From Dehalococcoidales bacterium (GTDB taxonomy: Bacteria; Chloroflexota; Dehalococcoidia; Dehalococcoidales; UBA2162), in NCBI GenBank assembly GCA_020343555.1, contig CP070800.1, forward strand, positions 1,325,488 to 1,337,781: a stretch of DNA of 12,294 nucleotides, given 5' to 3'. Shown piece after piece: positions 1 to 6,861 of this stretch (positions are counted from its first letter, which is position 1; the number at the start of each line of letters is the position of its first letter). The position numbers were made by a program, and so were the translations under genes. Below the pieces are notes generated by a model. The model was not told the DNA's origin. It did no database searches and worked only from the letters and a program-made list of their open reading frames with translations.

Positions 1-320
1 GCGACCGACTGGCGATAGTCAATCACGGACGGATTGTTGCTACAGATAGTCCCCAGGGTCTTATTACTACCTATGCGGACAAGATCAAGGTGATCTTCAG
101 CACTGATGTCGAAGATATATCCTGGCTGGATGGTTTACCCCAGGTCAGCACGGTAACCAGGAGGGGGCAGAGAGTCGAAGTGGAAGGGAATGGCCCGGTA
201 CTGGCGGCAGTGGCGGCTGAACTGGCGAACCACGGTATCCTTCCTGCCGATCTTCGAGCAGAACAACCGACTCTTGAGGACGTGTTCCTGGCAATTACCG
301 GGGGTACCATGCATGATTGA
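1..320 (+). CDS. ABC transporter ATP-binding protein, C-terminal part (5' end outside window)
   Basis: The reading frame is open from base 3 to the TGA at 318-320. The visible ~105 residues begin with DRLAIVNHGRIVATDSPQGL, the segment that follows the H-loop in ATPases of ABC-2 exporters. A C-terminal domain of the DUF4162 type follows (roughly residues 25-100) and ends in a typical ELRAEQPTLEDVFL-like stretch (here RAEQPTLEDVFLAITG). The Walker A, Q-loop, signature and Walker B motifs would lie upstream of the window. The permease gene starts 9 bases after the stop, so the two are cotranscribed and form an exporter in which this cytoplasmic subunit hydrolyses ATP. The substrate cannot be read from the sequence. 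Drugs, lipids or a lantibiotic-like peptide are all possible. Confidence 0.9.
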   Translation, partial: DRLAIVNHGRIVATDSPQGLITTYADKIKVIFSTDVEDISWLDGLPQVSTVTRRGQRVEVEGNGPVLAAVAAELANHGILPADLRAEQPTLEDVFLAITGGTMHD

Positions 321-329
321 GGATATGGT

Positions 330-1076
330 ATGCGTACGTTATTGAAACTGACATGGGTAGAGATGAAACTCTTTGTAAGAGAACCTATCACTCTGGTATT
401 TACCCTTGCACTTCCGATTATCCTCGTATTGGTCATGGGAGGAGTGTTCGGTAATACCCCTGATCCCGAGGGTGCGATTTACCGTGGTGTCGGTCCGATG
501 AATTATTACGTACCTGCTTATATAGGTCTGGTAATCGCTTCAATCGGTCTGGTAGCGATGCCGGTGCATCTGACCGGTTACCGGGAACGGGGTGTACTGC
601 GGCGCCTCAGGGCTTCCTCTATTTCGATATGGAGTATCTTCGGTTCGCAGACGATAGTAAGTTTCGTCATTTCAATAGTGGGCGGAATCCTGGTACTGAT
701 CGTGTCTATACTTACTTACGACGCTGCACTTGCCGAAATACCAGGTATGTTCATACTTGCTTTCATCATCAGCACTGTCTGTTTCGCGTCGATTGGAATT
801 CTCCTCGGCGCACTGTTCCCAACGACCCGTGCCGCTCAAGGTATAGGCATACTGCTGTTCTTTGTAATGATGATACTGTCCGGCGCTGGCCCTCCGAGAG
901 AAGTCATGACCGAAGCAATGCACTATGTAGCCGATATTACTCCGCTTCGGTACGTGATACTCCTGCTCCAGGATCCATGGCTCGGTTTTGGCTGGGATAC
1001 CAAATCCATGTTTATCGTTCTGGGGATAACTGCCTTTGCGGCGATACTGTCATTACGCTTCTTCAAATGGGAGTAA
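330..1076 (+). CDS. ABC-2 type transporter permease
   Basis: This 248-residue protein of the ABC-2 membrane family is the membrane subunit that pairs with the ATPase ending 9 bases upstream. I see about six hydrophobic segments, near residues 22-40, 60-80, 106-130, 139-163, 170-187 and 225-243. Between the second and third lies the cytoplasmic YRERGVLRRLRASSIS stretch (84-99), the usual 'E-rG-lkRlrasp' coupling loop of ABC-2 permeases. A late SGAGPPREVM segment (184-193) and the following P-L-RYV stretch also fit the family. The start ATG at 330 has a TGAGGA Shine-Dalgarno at 318-323 that overlaps the stop of the ATPase gene, which suggests translational coupling. The length is normal for single-domain ABC-2 permeases. 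The substrate is unknown. The gene converges on the next gene with only 8 bases between the stops. Confidence 0.92.
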   Translation: MRTLLKLTWVEMKLFVREPITLVFTLALPIILVLVMGGVFGNTPDPEGAIYRGVGPMNYYVPAYIGLVIASIGLVAMPVHLTGYRERGVLRRLRASSISIWSIFGSQTIVSFVISIVGGILVLIVSILTYDAALAEIPGMFILAFIISTVCFASIGILLGALFPTTRAAQGIGILLFFVMMILSGAGPPREVMTEAMHYVADITPLRYVILLLQDPWLGFGWDTKSMFIVLGITAFAAILSLRFFKWE

Positions 1077-1084
1077 TCCAGTTC

Positions 1085-3046
1085 TCAATCTAAAGGTCTA
1101 AACTCATCTATTACCGGTATAAGCAGGTTGTCATAGTAGAACGGATGGTCGTTGGGAACACAGGTAAAGAGTATAAAGTAAGTGATTCCATCTCCTTCCG
1201 CGAGGGCGATACTAATTGCCATACCGAGGATTTCTTCCTGGTAGATAGTCCATTCGAGACCGTTCGCCTTTCGGTTGAGTGATTTTTCAGCATCTTCGTC
1301 AATACCGAAAGAACCACTCAGCATACCGAGGATAGTATCTGCGTCCATACCGGGTATAGCCTGCTGTCCAATCACGGTGATACCAAGTTCCGACCTGGAA
1401 TAGACTCCGGGTGTAATTTCAGACCAGTTTTCCGGGATTATACCTTTAATGCCGAACAGGATGTTAGTGAACGGTACAAGATTAACGTCGAGAACAACAT
1501 AGTCCGGAGACTCAACTTCAGCCAGGCATGTCCTGCCCGGTTCTGAGTGGGGATTATCGAGGAATTCCAGGGCAATATCCAACGGGCATTCATTGCCGGA
1601 AACAAGGACGTCATGACTCAATCCCGGAAACTCGATGAACCAGCTGTTTGTTAACGTTTCGGCTGCCAGTCTGCCCCATGCAGGTGGCGTAATAGGGTCG
1701 AATTCCCCGGAAAGTATTAGTGTAGGGATGTCACTATGTACAGGTTCGTTTTCAACGGGATCAGGTGTCGTTCCGGTCCAGTATTCACATATGGCGAGTG
1801 ATGATTCTTCCAGACTATCTTCGAGGTATTCGCGGATTTCCGTGTATTCTTCCAGTGACGCGGTGATATCCTCCTGTGTAGTGAAAGGAAGTTCCTCGTT
1901 GCACTGTACCGAATAATGCATCCCAGAGCTCCTGAGTTCCATATTCAGCAGGTTAGAACCCACGAGGAGTGCCAGTGTATCATAATTACCGGTATGGGTA
2001 TCAAAAATAACTTTAGGAACCAGAGGAATCACTTCGGTTGAATATAATGTCGAAATTACAAAGTTAAAGAAATTATTTCCCGACATAAGAACATCGTAGG
2101 ATTCGCCGTTTAAAGGGTGGATCGCAGTGAACTCAGCCGGTGAATCATTCAATTGATCGATCGTTTCGAAGAACACTTTCCTCAGGTCAGGATACGCTTT
2201 GTTCGCTTCGGGATCACCTGCGCAGCTACCAAACAGGACGTTCAACGCCCTGTCGAAGGCTGCCGGCATTTCCGAGTAAAGGTCAGCCTGCAGTGGGACG
2301 GTGGAATTGAGAATTACGCTTCTGATACCATCAGGATAATCACGCATAGCGGTCAGGGCGAGACGAGTTCCGTATGATATCCCGAACAGGTTCCACTCAT
2401 CGTAGCCTAACGCGAGACGCAGATCGTTAAGGTCAGCGGCACTCTCTACGCTGTTATACGAAGAAAGATCGATCCCCTGTTCATTCAAGCGTTCGTAACA
2501 TTCACGGGTTGCTTCGTTTTCCAGCGTGATCGCTTCCTCACTTTCCAGATCCTGGTCAAGTAATTCATAGGCCAGGTCGATGAGTTCGGGGCACTCGAGG
2601 GCAGGTTCAGAATATCCGGTGCCACGCTGGTCAAAAACGATAAGATCACGGTTTTCTGTTAAAGGTGCAAATCGTTTATCAAACGTAAGTGAAACGGATT
2701 CGAGGGCATGTTCGCCGGGACCTCCCGCAAGGTATACGATGGGATCTGGTTCAGGATCGCGGGACTTCGATCTGAAAATAGCAAACTGTATTGAAACCTG
2801 GTTTCCGTCGGGCTGATTGCGGTTCTCAGGAACGGTCATACATCCGCATTCTACCTCCGTTCCCTGTGGCACGGTAAATGGGCAGTCAACGGTTTCATAT
2901 TCGGGAATCGATTGACTCTGTCCAGTCGATTCAACAGTGTCTGTGTTCTCTACCTCATTTTCGGTGTCTTTCTTACTACAGGATGCCAGTAATACTATAA
3001 GAACCAGGAAACTACACACTGTCAGTCGTAGGATTTTTTTAGTCAT
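1085..3046 (-). CDS. Alpha/beta-hydrolase lipoprotein, TAP-like / prolyl aminopeptidase family
   Basis: This is a 653-residue predicted exported lipoprotein. The N-terminus has a charged start, a hydrophobic core and a lipobox LLASC, with the lipidated Cys at residue 23, so it is likely anchored outside the cytoplasmic membrane. The hydrolase core shows the oxyanion-hole motif GGPG (108-111), FDQRGTGYSEP (138-148) and the nucleophile elbow GISYG with Ser224. The acid is probably Asp450 in SGEFDPITPP and the base His478 in GLSHD. This is the layout of the proline iminopeptidase / tripeptidyl-aminopeptidase-like family (alpha/beta-hydrolase fold plus TAP-like C-terminal domain). Residues ~515-653 are an extension I do not recognise. 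Likely role: release of N-terminal residues or short peptides outside the membrane. Esterase activity cannot be excluded. The start at 3046 is preceded by a GAAAGAGA-type ribosome site and a strong promoter. Confidence 0.88.
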   Translation of the reverse strand: MTKKILRLTVCSFLVLIVLLASCSKKDTENEVENTDTVESTGQSQSIPEYETVDCPFTVPQGTEVECGCMTVPENRNQPDGNQVSIQFAIFRSKSRDPEPDPIVYLAGGPGEHALESVSLTFDKRFAPLTENRDLIVFDQRGTGYSEPALECPELIDLAYELLDQDLESEEAITLENEATRECYERLNEQGIDLSSYNSVESAADLNDLRLALGYDEWNLFGISYGTRLALTAMRDYPDGIRSVILNSTVPLQADLYSEMPAAFDRALNVLFGSCAGDPEANKAYPDLRKVFFETIDQLNDSPAEFTAIHPLNGESYDVLMSGNNFFNFVISTLYSTEVIPLVPKVIFDTHTGNYDTLALLVGSNLLNMELRSSGMHYSVQCNEELPFTTQEDITASLEEYTEIREYLEDSLEESSLAICEYWTGTTPDPVENEPVHSDIPTLILSGEFDPITPPAWGRLAAETLTNSWFIEFPGLSHDVLVSGNECPLDIALEFLDNPHSEPGRTCLAEVESPDYVVLDVNLVPFTNILFGIKGIIPENWSEITPGVYSRSELGITVIGQQAIPGMDADTILGMLSGSFGIDEDAEKSLNRKANGLEWTIYQEEILGMAISIALAEGDGITYFILFTCVPNDHPFYYDNLLIPVIDEFRPLD

Positions 3047-3120
3047 AGATCTGTCTCTTTCCGGCAGTTATCCGGAGATCAATGAAAGTGAATGCGAAAT
3101 ACTGAACTATATTTCATTTC

Positions 3121-3149
3121 AGTATATGGAGTGGTAAAAATGATGTCAA
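3121..3149 (-). promoter_or_regulatory. Sigma-70-type promoter of the hydrolase gene with inverted repeat at the start site
   Basis: On the minus strand TTGACA (3144-3149), a 17-bp spacer and TATACT (3121-3126) make a near-perfect promoter. Transcription would start near 3114, giving a leader of about 68 nt. An inverted repeat ACTGAA-N11-TTCAGT spans 3101-3123 and overlaps the -10 box and start site, a position suited to a repressor operator. The promoter lies between the MFS stop and the hydrolase start, so the hydrolase is probably transcribed on its own. Confidence 0.7.
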
Positions 3150-3164
3150 TGGGAATAACGGGTA

Positions 3165-4382
3165 TCATATATTCTTTCTGACTCTCCTGCCCCACCAGAA
3201 GAAGCCAACGGCAGCGATAAATCCGAATGCAGAGATAGGCACCCATACCAGGTTTGGATTGTCAGTGAACGAATCCAGCAGGATACCTCCTATCAAAGGG
3301 GCGACTGACATACCGATCGTTTCACTCCACCCGAAAAAGCCCATGTAGCGTCCCCTTTTATCTCGTGGTGCCAGTTCGCCGACCACGGCAGTGGCGACCG
3401 GTGAAAAAATGATTTCACCGATAGTTACGATTACCATGGCCGTTATAGCCCAGGCGAAGCCGGTCGTCCAACCCATGTAGAACCATCCGATACAGTATAG
3501 AAGGCTTCCCAGGACAAGAACAGTCGATTTTTTAAATCTGCTGATAAAGATAGCCACCGGATACTGGAAGAGTACTACGAAAAGACCGTTAGTGGTGAGA
3601 AGAAGACCGTATTCGGCTGTCGAGAATCCAAGCCTGTCAACGGTAAAAACCGATAGAGTACTTCCCAGGTGGGCCATACAGAGGAAAACCAGGAGACACA
3701 GACCGGTGAATAATACGAACGTTTTATTCTCTACCACTGAGAATATGCTGCGAATTTCGATACGCTCTGTAGTTTCACTCCATGATTCCTTGAGGAAAAA
3801 CAGTATTATCAGGAAGGCGATGGTATTCATCAGGACGGCTACGCCGAAGAGCCAGGCATAGGAAAGGAATGTGGCCAGGTATCCACCGAGTGCCGGTCCT
3901 GATGCCCATCCAAGGTTCCGTCCGACACGGAGCAGTCCATAGGTTTCAGTCAGCCTTTCTCTCTTCGAGAGATCGACCACCATTGCCGAGAGAGCCGGTC
4001 GGGCAGTCATCCCGGCAGCTCTGCCGAGAATATAAACGAACAGTATCACCCAGACAGGGGCAGAGAAATATATCATGGCGATCATACCGGTGTTATTGAT
4101 GATGTTTAAACTCATCGATATAAGTATGATCTTCTTGCGACCGTACCTGTCTGACAGGTAGCCGCCTATCATCTGCGTTAATGCAGAAACAAGTCCGCTG
4201 GCAAGGAAAGCTGTACCGATTAGAGTCATGGCGACACCCCGTTCCTGGTACAGGTAGAGTGACAGGAATGGGACGCAGGTAGAAAAACCGGCGGCGTTTA
4301 TGAGGTCGATTAGCGTAAGGGTCCATATCCCTTTATCGAACCGACTGAAAATATTGCTGTTAGATGTAAATGGCAGGTGCAT
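3165..4382 (-). CDS. MFS transporter, multidrug/metabolite exporter type
   Basis: This 405-residue, strongly hydrophobic protein has the length and repeat pattern of a 12-helix major facilitator. The loop between helices 2 and 3 carries MFS motif A as GGYLSDRYGRKK (73-84). Helix 5 contains GPALGG, a motif C-like glycine/proline pattern typical of proton-driven antiporters. In the second half a degenerate motif A-like region, APRDKRGRYMGFFGW, precedes GMSVAPLIGG, as in the MdtH/YdeM-like drug-exporter groups. It sits in the cytoplasmic membrane and probably exports a small molecule in exchange for protons. The substrate cannot be inferred. The ATG at 4382 is the first in frame, with only a weak AAAAGAAA upstream, so the exact start is less certain. 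It is separated from the hydrolase by that gene's own promoter. Confidence 0.88.
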   Translation of the reverse strand: MHLPFTSNSNIFSRFDKGIWTLTLIDLINAAGFSTCVPFLSLYLYQERGVAMTLIGTAFLASGLVSALTQMIGGYLSDRYGRKKIILISMSLNIINNTGMIAMIYFSAPVWVILFVYILGRAAGMTARPALSAMVVDLSKRERLTETYGLLRVGRNLGWASGPALGGYLATFLSYAWLFGVAVLMNTIAFLIILFFLKESWSETTERIEIRSIFSVVENKTFVLFTGLCLLVFLCMAHLGSTLSVFTVDRLGFSTAEYGLLLTTNGLFVVLFQYPVAIFISRFKKSTVLVLGSLLYCIGWFYMGWTTGFAWAITAMVIVTIGEIIFSPVATAVVGELAPRDKRGRYMGFFGWSETIGMSVAPLIGGILLDSFTDNPNLVWVPISAFGFIAAVGFFWWGRRVRKNI

Positions 4383-4415
4383 AGAGTAAGTTTCTTTTCA
4401 TTTTTGCTTTAAAGT

Positions 4416-4445
4416 ATTATACACGGACGATAAATATATTGCCGA
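4416..4445 (-). promoter_or_regulatory. Probable promoter of the MFS gene
   Basis: On the minus strand a consensus -10 box TATAAT lies at 4416-4421. A weak -35 candidate TCGGCA (4440-4445) is 18 bp upstream. The predicted start near 4409 leaves a leader of about 27 nt before the MFS ATG. The -10 match is good but the -35 is poor. Confidence 0.4.
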
Positions 4446-4501
4446 ATATTTTCGAAGATATTGCGGGGAACGCCGTTTGAATAGAGAAGCTCTGTTAAGC
4501 C

Positions 4502-4580
4502 GTCATCCTGAGGACGAGGAACGAGGACGAAGGATCTCGCCCGATATTCAAGGAGATTCTTCACTCCGTTCAGAATGACT
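4502..4580. repeat. Short palindromic intergenic repeat, copy A
   Basis: This ~79-bp element has imperfect inverted ends, GTCATCCTGAG at the left and TTCAGAATGAC at the right. Its interior contains CGAAGGATC and CAAGGAGATTCTTC. A second copy with the same ends and the same interior words lies at 7871-7958. It codes for nothing and sits in the gap between the MFS and methyltransferase genes. I infer a REP/MITE-like dispersed element. Confidence 0.75.
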
Positions 4581-4665
4581 GCTTTTCATTAATGAATCAT
4601 TATAGGTTTGGTTTTAAAGCAGTGACAGAGTGGAGTCATGATGACAAACTTCGATCCGGAGCGCT

Positions 4666-4694
4666 GCGGTGTCCCGAGGTAATCGGGACACCGC
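4666..4694 (-). terminator. Strong hairpin downstream of the methyltransferase pair (possible terminator)
   Basis: A perfect 12-bp stem, GCGGTGTCCCGA with TCGGGACACCGC, has a 5-nt loop and lies 8 bases beyond the stop codon of the second methyltransferase gene. No T-run follows on the minus strand, so it is not a textbook intrinsic terminator. It may protect the 3' end, terminate with Rho, or be another dispersed repeat. Confidence 0.5.
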
Positions 4695-4701
4695 TATCTG
4701 A

Positions 4702-5469
4702 TTACTTATGCCCGATGGTTATCAGTTGTTTAGCTCTCTGGTTGTACGGGTTACCGTCAAGGTCGCCGAAGAGTTCTACTCTGCTGAATCCGCAGTCGGT
4801 TAGCAGGGCGACTATTTCCGATCCTGCGTAGAGTCGGTGAGTAATCTCTCCTTCTATACGTTCATTGCCTTTGAGCATTATCCAACGATTATACATCCAG
4901 CTCCAGTTGTTCCTGACCTCTCTTTCAACAAGCCAAATTACCCCATCTATTTCTTTCCAGTTTCTTTCCTGGAATATTCTGGCGAGAGTTTCCTTGCCAC
5001 CTGTCTGGATTACAAGCTTTCCACCGGGCTTGAGTGATGAGTGTGCATTCAGAATTACCTGTTTGTCCTCGTCAGGATCCTCGAAGTAGGTCCACGATGT
5101 GAACATGCTGATCACGCAATCGAATGATTCCAGGCGAACGAATCTTCGCATATCATCCTGGACAAATTCTACATCCAGGTTTTCCTGTTCGGCCTGTTTC
5201 CGGGCTTTCTCCAGGTAGTTTTCCGTGCGGTCGACGCCGGTTACGCTGAAACCGCGACGTGCCAGTTCAAGCGAACACCGGCCGATACCGCAGCAGAGGT
5301 CGAGGACGGATGCCCCCGGTTTCAATTCCGTCAGGGTGACAACCTTTTCCATTTCCTCTTTGGCGTCGGCTATTTTCTCTTGGGTGAACATCAACGGTCC
5401 CCATGTTTCCCAGAACGAGTCATCCTCGTGCCAGGTTTTTGTCTTATCCATTTTTTTCTCCATAGTCAT
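4702..5469 (-). CDS. Class I SAM-dependent methyltransferase (second of tandem pair)
   Basis: This 255-residue protein has a Rossmann-type methyltransferase fold. Motif I, the SAM-binding glycine loop, is VLDLCCGIGR (55-64). The ribose-binding acid is in GVDRTENYLEKAR (Asp80). The adenine-contact region is QDDMRRF (104-110), and LKPGGKLVIQ (146-155) is the strand 5 turn. It belongs to the broad Methyltransf_11/25 group, whose members modify small molecules. The substrate cannot be assigned. The ATG at 5469 overlaps the upstream stop as TAATG, so translation is probably coupled to the neighbouring methyltransferase. In-frame ATGs at codons 3 and 7 are alternative starts. The partner differs in the substrate region, which suggests two steps on related substrates or a heterodimer. 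Confidence 0.88.
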   Translation of the reverse strand: MTMEKKMDKTKTWHEDDSFWETWGPLMFTQEKIADAKEEMEKVVTLTELKPGASVLDLCCGIGRCSLELARRGFSVTGVDRTENYLEKARKQAEQENLDVEFVQDDMRRFVRLESFDCVISMFTSWTYFEDPDEDKQVILNAHSSLKPGGKLVIQTGGKETLARIFQERNWKEIDGVIWLVEREVRNNWSWMYNRWIMLKGNERIEGEITHRLYAGSEIVALLTDCGFSRVELFGDLDGNPYNQRAKQLITIGHK

Positions 5470-6221
5470 TATTTGTTTACTATCCAGACCATTTCCTGGT
5501 TGATCGTTTCGAGCGGCTGGTATTCGAATCCTCCGTATACCTGCCAGGATGAGAATCCGGCCAGCCTGAGAAGCAGTTCGAATTCACGCTTGTAGATATA
5601 AGCAAGCTCCGATATAAATTCTGATACTACCTCTCCGTCCTGTTTCCATGTCATTTTGGTAACGATCACCTGGTCGGGTTCGTTTACAAAACCCGACCAG
5701 TTAACCAACTCCATTCCTTCAACCGGTTTATCCATCGGTATGATGTTTTCCCGGTTATATTTAGTAGCCATGACATCGCGGTTGGGATAGAAGAGATTCA
5801 TAACCAGCCTGCCACCTTCGGCAAGGTGATTGTGGCAGCTTTTCAGAGTGGAAAGCTGGTCGTCGGTGGTGACATTATGGATAAACGACCGACCCGGGAT
5901 GATTATCATGTCGAAGGAATCATACAAGCTGAAATTTCTCATATCGGCCAACGATACCTTCGGTGTTAGGTTCATCGCTTCTGCTTTTTTCTTTAGTCCA
6001 TCCAGCATTTTCTCCGACAAGTCGATACCATGGATATCCACTCCCGCTTGAAGCAGTTCAAGGTACGTCCTTCCGCTGCCGCAGGCAACCTCAAGGACCT
6101 TCCCTTTGATATCTTTTGTGATATCTGTGTAGAAAGGTAAATCCTTGAAGTTTTTTCCATATGTGAGATCGTAATATACCGGATCGTATCCCTGGAATTT
6201 TTCACCATCTTCGCTTGCCAT
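5469..6221 (-). CDS. Class I SAM-dependent methyltransferase (first of tandem pair)
   Basis: This 250-residue protein has motif I VLEVACGSGR (42-51), the acidic strand-2 end GIDLSEKML (65-73), LADMRNF (91-97) and LAEGGRLVMNLF (133-144). These define a small-molecule class I methyltransferase of the Methyltransf_25 type. The N-terminus has GYDPVYYDLTYG, the usual 'A..YD.ly' lead-in. The ATG at 6221 is well supported by AAAGGAG six bases upstream. It is the promoter-proximal gene of a two-gene operon and sits behind a long structured leader with its own terminator, so expression is probably controlled by premature termination. The substrate is unknown. Glycine/sarcosine methylation to betaine is one tandem-methyltransferase precedent, but these proteins are shorter and I see no specific match. 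Confidence 0.88.
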   Translation of the reverse strand: MASEDGEKFQGYDPVYYDLTYGKNFKDLPFYTDITKDIKGKVLEVACGSGRTYLELLQAGVDIHGIDLSEKMLDGLKKKAEAMNLTPKVSLADMRNFSLYDSFDMIIIPGRSFIHNVTTDDQLSTLKSCHNHLAEGGRLVMNLFYPNRDVMATKYNRENIIPMDKPVEGMELVNWSGFVNEPDQVIVTKMTWKQDGEVVSEFISELAYIYKREFELLLRLAGFSSWQVYGGFEYQPLETINQEMVWIVNK

Positions 6222-6259
6222 ATTAGTCTCCTTTTAATTTTATATTTCGGAAATAAGAA

Positions 6260-6287
6260 AAGCCCGGGATTTTCACCTCCCGGGCTT
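6260..6287 (-). terminator. Intrinsic terminator/attenuator inside the methyltransferase leader
   Basis: On the minus strand a perfect 10-bp stem, AAGCCCGGGA with TCCCGGGCTT, encloses an 8-nt loop and is followed by TTCTTATTT. It lies between the promoter at 6457-6485 and the start codon at 6221, so it can only act as an attenuator for the methyltransferase operon. Its 5' arm (6280-6287) is also perfectly complementary over 8 bases to CCGGGCTT at 6347-6354 in the folded element upstream. Confidence 0.75.
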
Positions 6288-6332
6288 AGATGTTTCTTTT
6301 CAGTTTGGTTGTATTCTAGGTCTTGAAATAAA

Positions 6333-6407
6333 ATCGGAAACGCCTCAAGCCCGGCGAGGTAACCTTGCCGGAAATAATTGTCGTGCTATGAGGTTGTGCG
6401 TTCCGAT
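6333..6407 (-). ncRNA. Candidate riboswitch/attenuator aptamer in the methyltransferase leader
   Basis: About 40 nt after the predicted transcript start, the minus-strand RNA can fold into three stacked stems. P1 pairs 6399-6407 with 6333-6342 (9 bp, one bulge). P2 pairs 6385-6393 with 6343-6350 (8 bp, one bulge). P3 pairs 6363-6371 with 6351-6359 (9 bp, 3-nt loop). The asymmetric unpaired segments are 5 nt (6394-6398) and 13 nt (6372-6384), a shape suited to ligand binding. The 3' arms of P3/P2 contain CCGGGCTT (6347-6354), which can instead pair with the terminator's 5' arm. That gives mutually exclusive aptamer and antiterminator states. A small hairpin ACCTG/CAGGT (6436-6450) begins the leader. 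I do not recognise a named riboswitch class. SAM or a product of the methyltransferases are guesses for a ligand. A 34-codon open frame (6316-6420, no ribosome site) crosses the element, so leader-peptide attenuation is a weaker alternative. Confidence 0.55.
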
Positions 6408-6456
6408 AATATTTATTCATTTTCGATAATTAATTACCTGTGATTCAGGTGATTGA

Positions 6457-6485
6457 ATTATATGATGGATATCAAGGTGTGTCAA
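6457..6485 (-). promoter_or_regulatory. Consensus sigma-70-type promoter of the methyltransferase operon
   Basis: On the minus strand TTGACA (6480-6485), exactly 17 bp, and TATAAT (6457-6462) match the consensus in all 12 positions. The start would be near 6450, giving a leader of about 229 nt before the ATG at 6221. Such a strong promoter ahead of a leader terminator implies that control is exerted after initiation. Confidence 0.8.
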
Positions 6486-6528
6486 TATGTACACTTGAAT
6501 TCTGTTTGCATTTGATTGGTTGTAATTA

Positions 6529-6711
6529 CCTCACCCCTGATCCCTCTCCAGCCAGATCCTTTGTTGGTTATTATGTATTTTTCTTGGCTGGAGAGGGGAG
6601 TTAATTTGAGAGGGGGCAACGCCCCCTCTCAGTTACTTATTCCCCCTTTCACGCAAGCAAATTTATGCCGCTGATTATGTCGCCGCGTGTGAGGGGGATA
6701 CAGGGGGTGAG
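6529..6711. repeat. Multi-hairpin MITE-like intergenic repeat (~183 bp)
   Basis: Outer inverted ends CTCACCCCTG (6530-6539) and CAGGGGGTGAG (6701-6711) enclose three hairpins in series. The first pairs 6542-6554 with 6585-6597 (13 bp, perfect). The second pairs 6607-6617 with 6621-6631 (11 bp, 3-nt loop). The third pairs 6641-6654 with 6685-6698 (12 of 14). All stems are built from C-rich/G-rich CCCTCTCC-type words. There is no coding capacity. The nested symmetry indicates a non-autonomous mobile element or a large folded-DNA repeat rather than a terminator. Confidence 0.7.
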
Positions 6712-6791
6712 TATCAACAAACAAAAACTAAATATATCGTCCTTTTAGTTTTGAAAACCGAAGACAGGAAAAGAGAAAAATGGTATACAAC

Positions 6792-6820
6792 TTGGCAGGC
6801 GAATTGGGCTGGAATATGAT
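6792..6820 (+). promoter_or_regulatory. Promoter of the nitroreductase gene
   Basis: TTGGCA (6792-6797), a 17-bp spacer and TATGAT (6815-6820) match the consensus at 5 and 5 positions. The start near 6827 would leave no room for a ribosome site before the ATG at 6829, which supports the in-frame ATG at 6862 as the real start. Confidence 0.65.
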
Positions 6821-6861
6821 ACACTTTCATGCAGAACGAAAGACTGAAAAGAGTGAATTAT

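Noticed and set aside
6333..6407. Twister-like ribozyme on the plus strand (CAAGCCCGG word present)
   Set aside because: Only a short conserved word matches. I cannot place the cleavage site, the pseudoknots or the stem order.
6316..6420. 34-codon minus-strand ORF across the folded leader element (possible leader peptide)
   Set aside because: There is no ribosome site before the ATG, no codon run suggesting attenuation, and the RNA stems with the antiterminator pairing explain the sequence better.
6529..6711. CRISPR array
   Set aside because: The repeats are inverted rather than direct and regularly spaced, and no spacers are visible.
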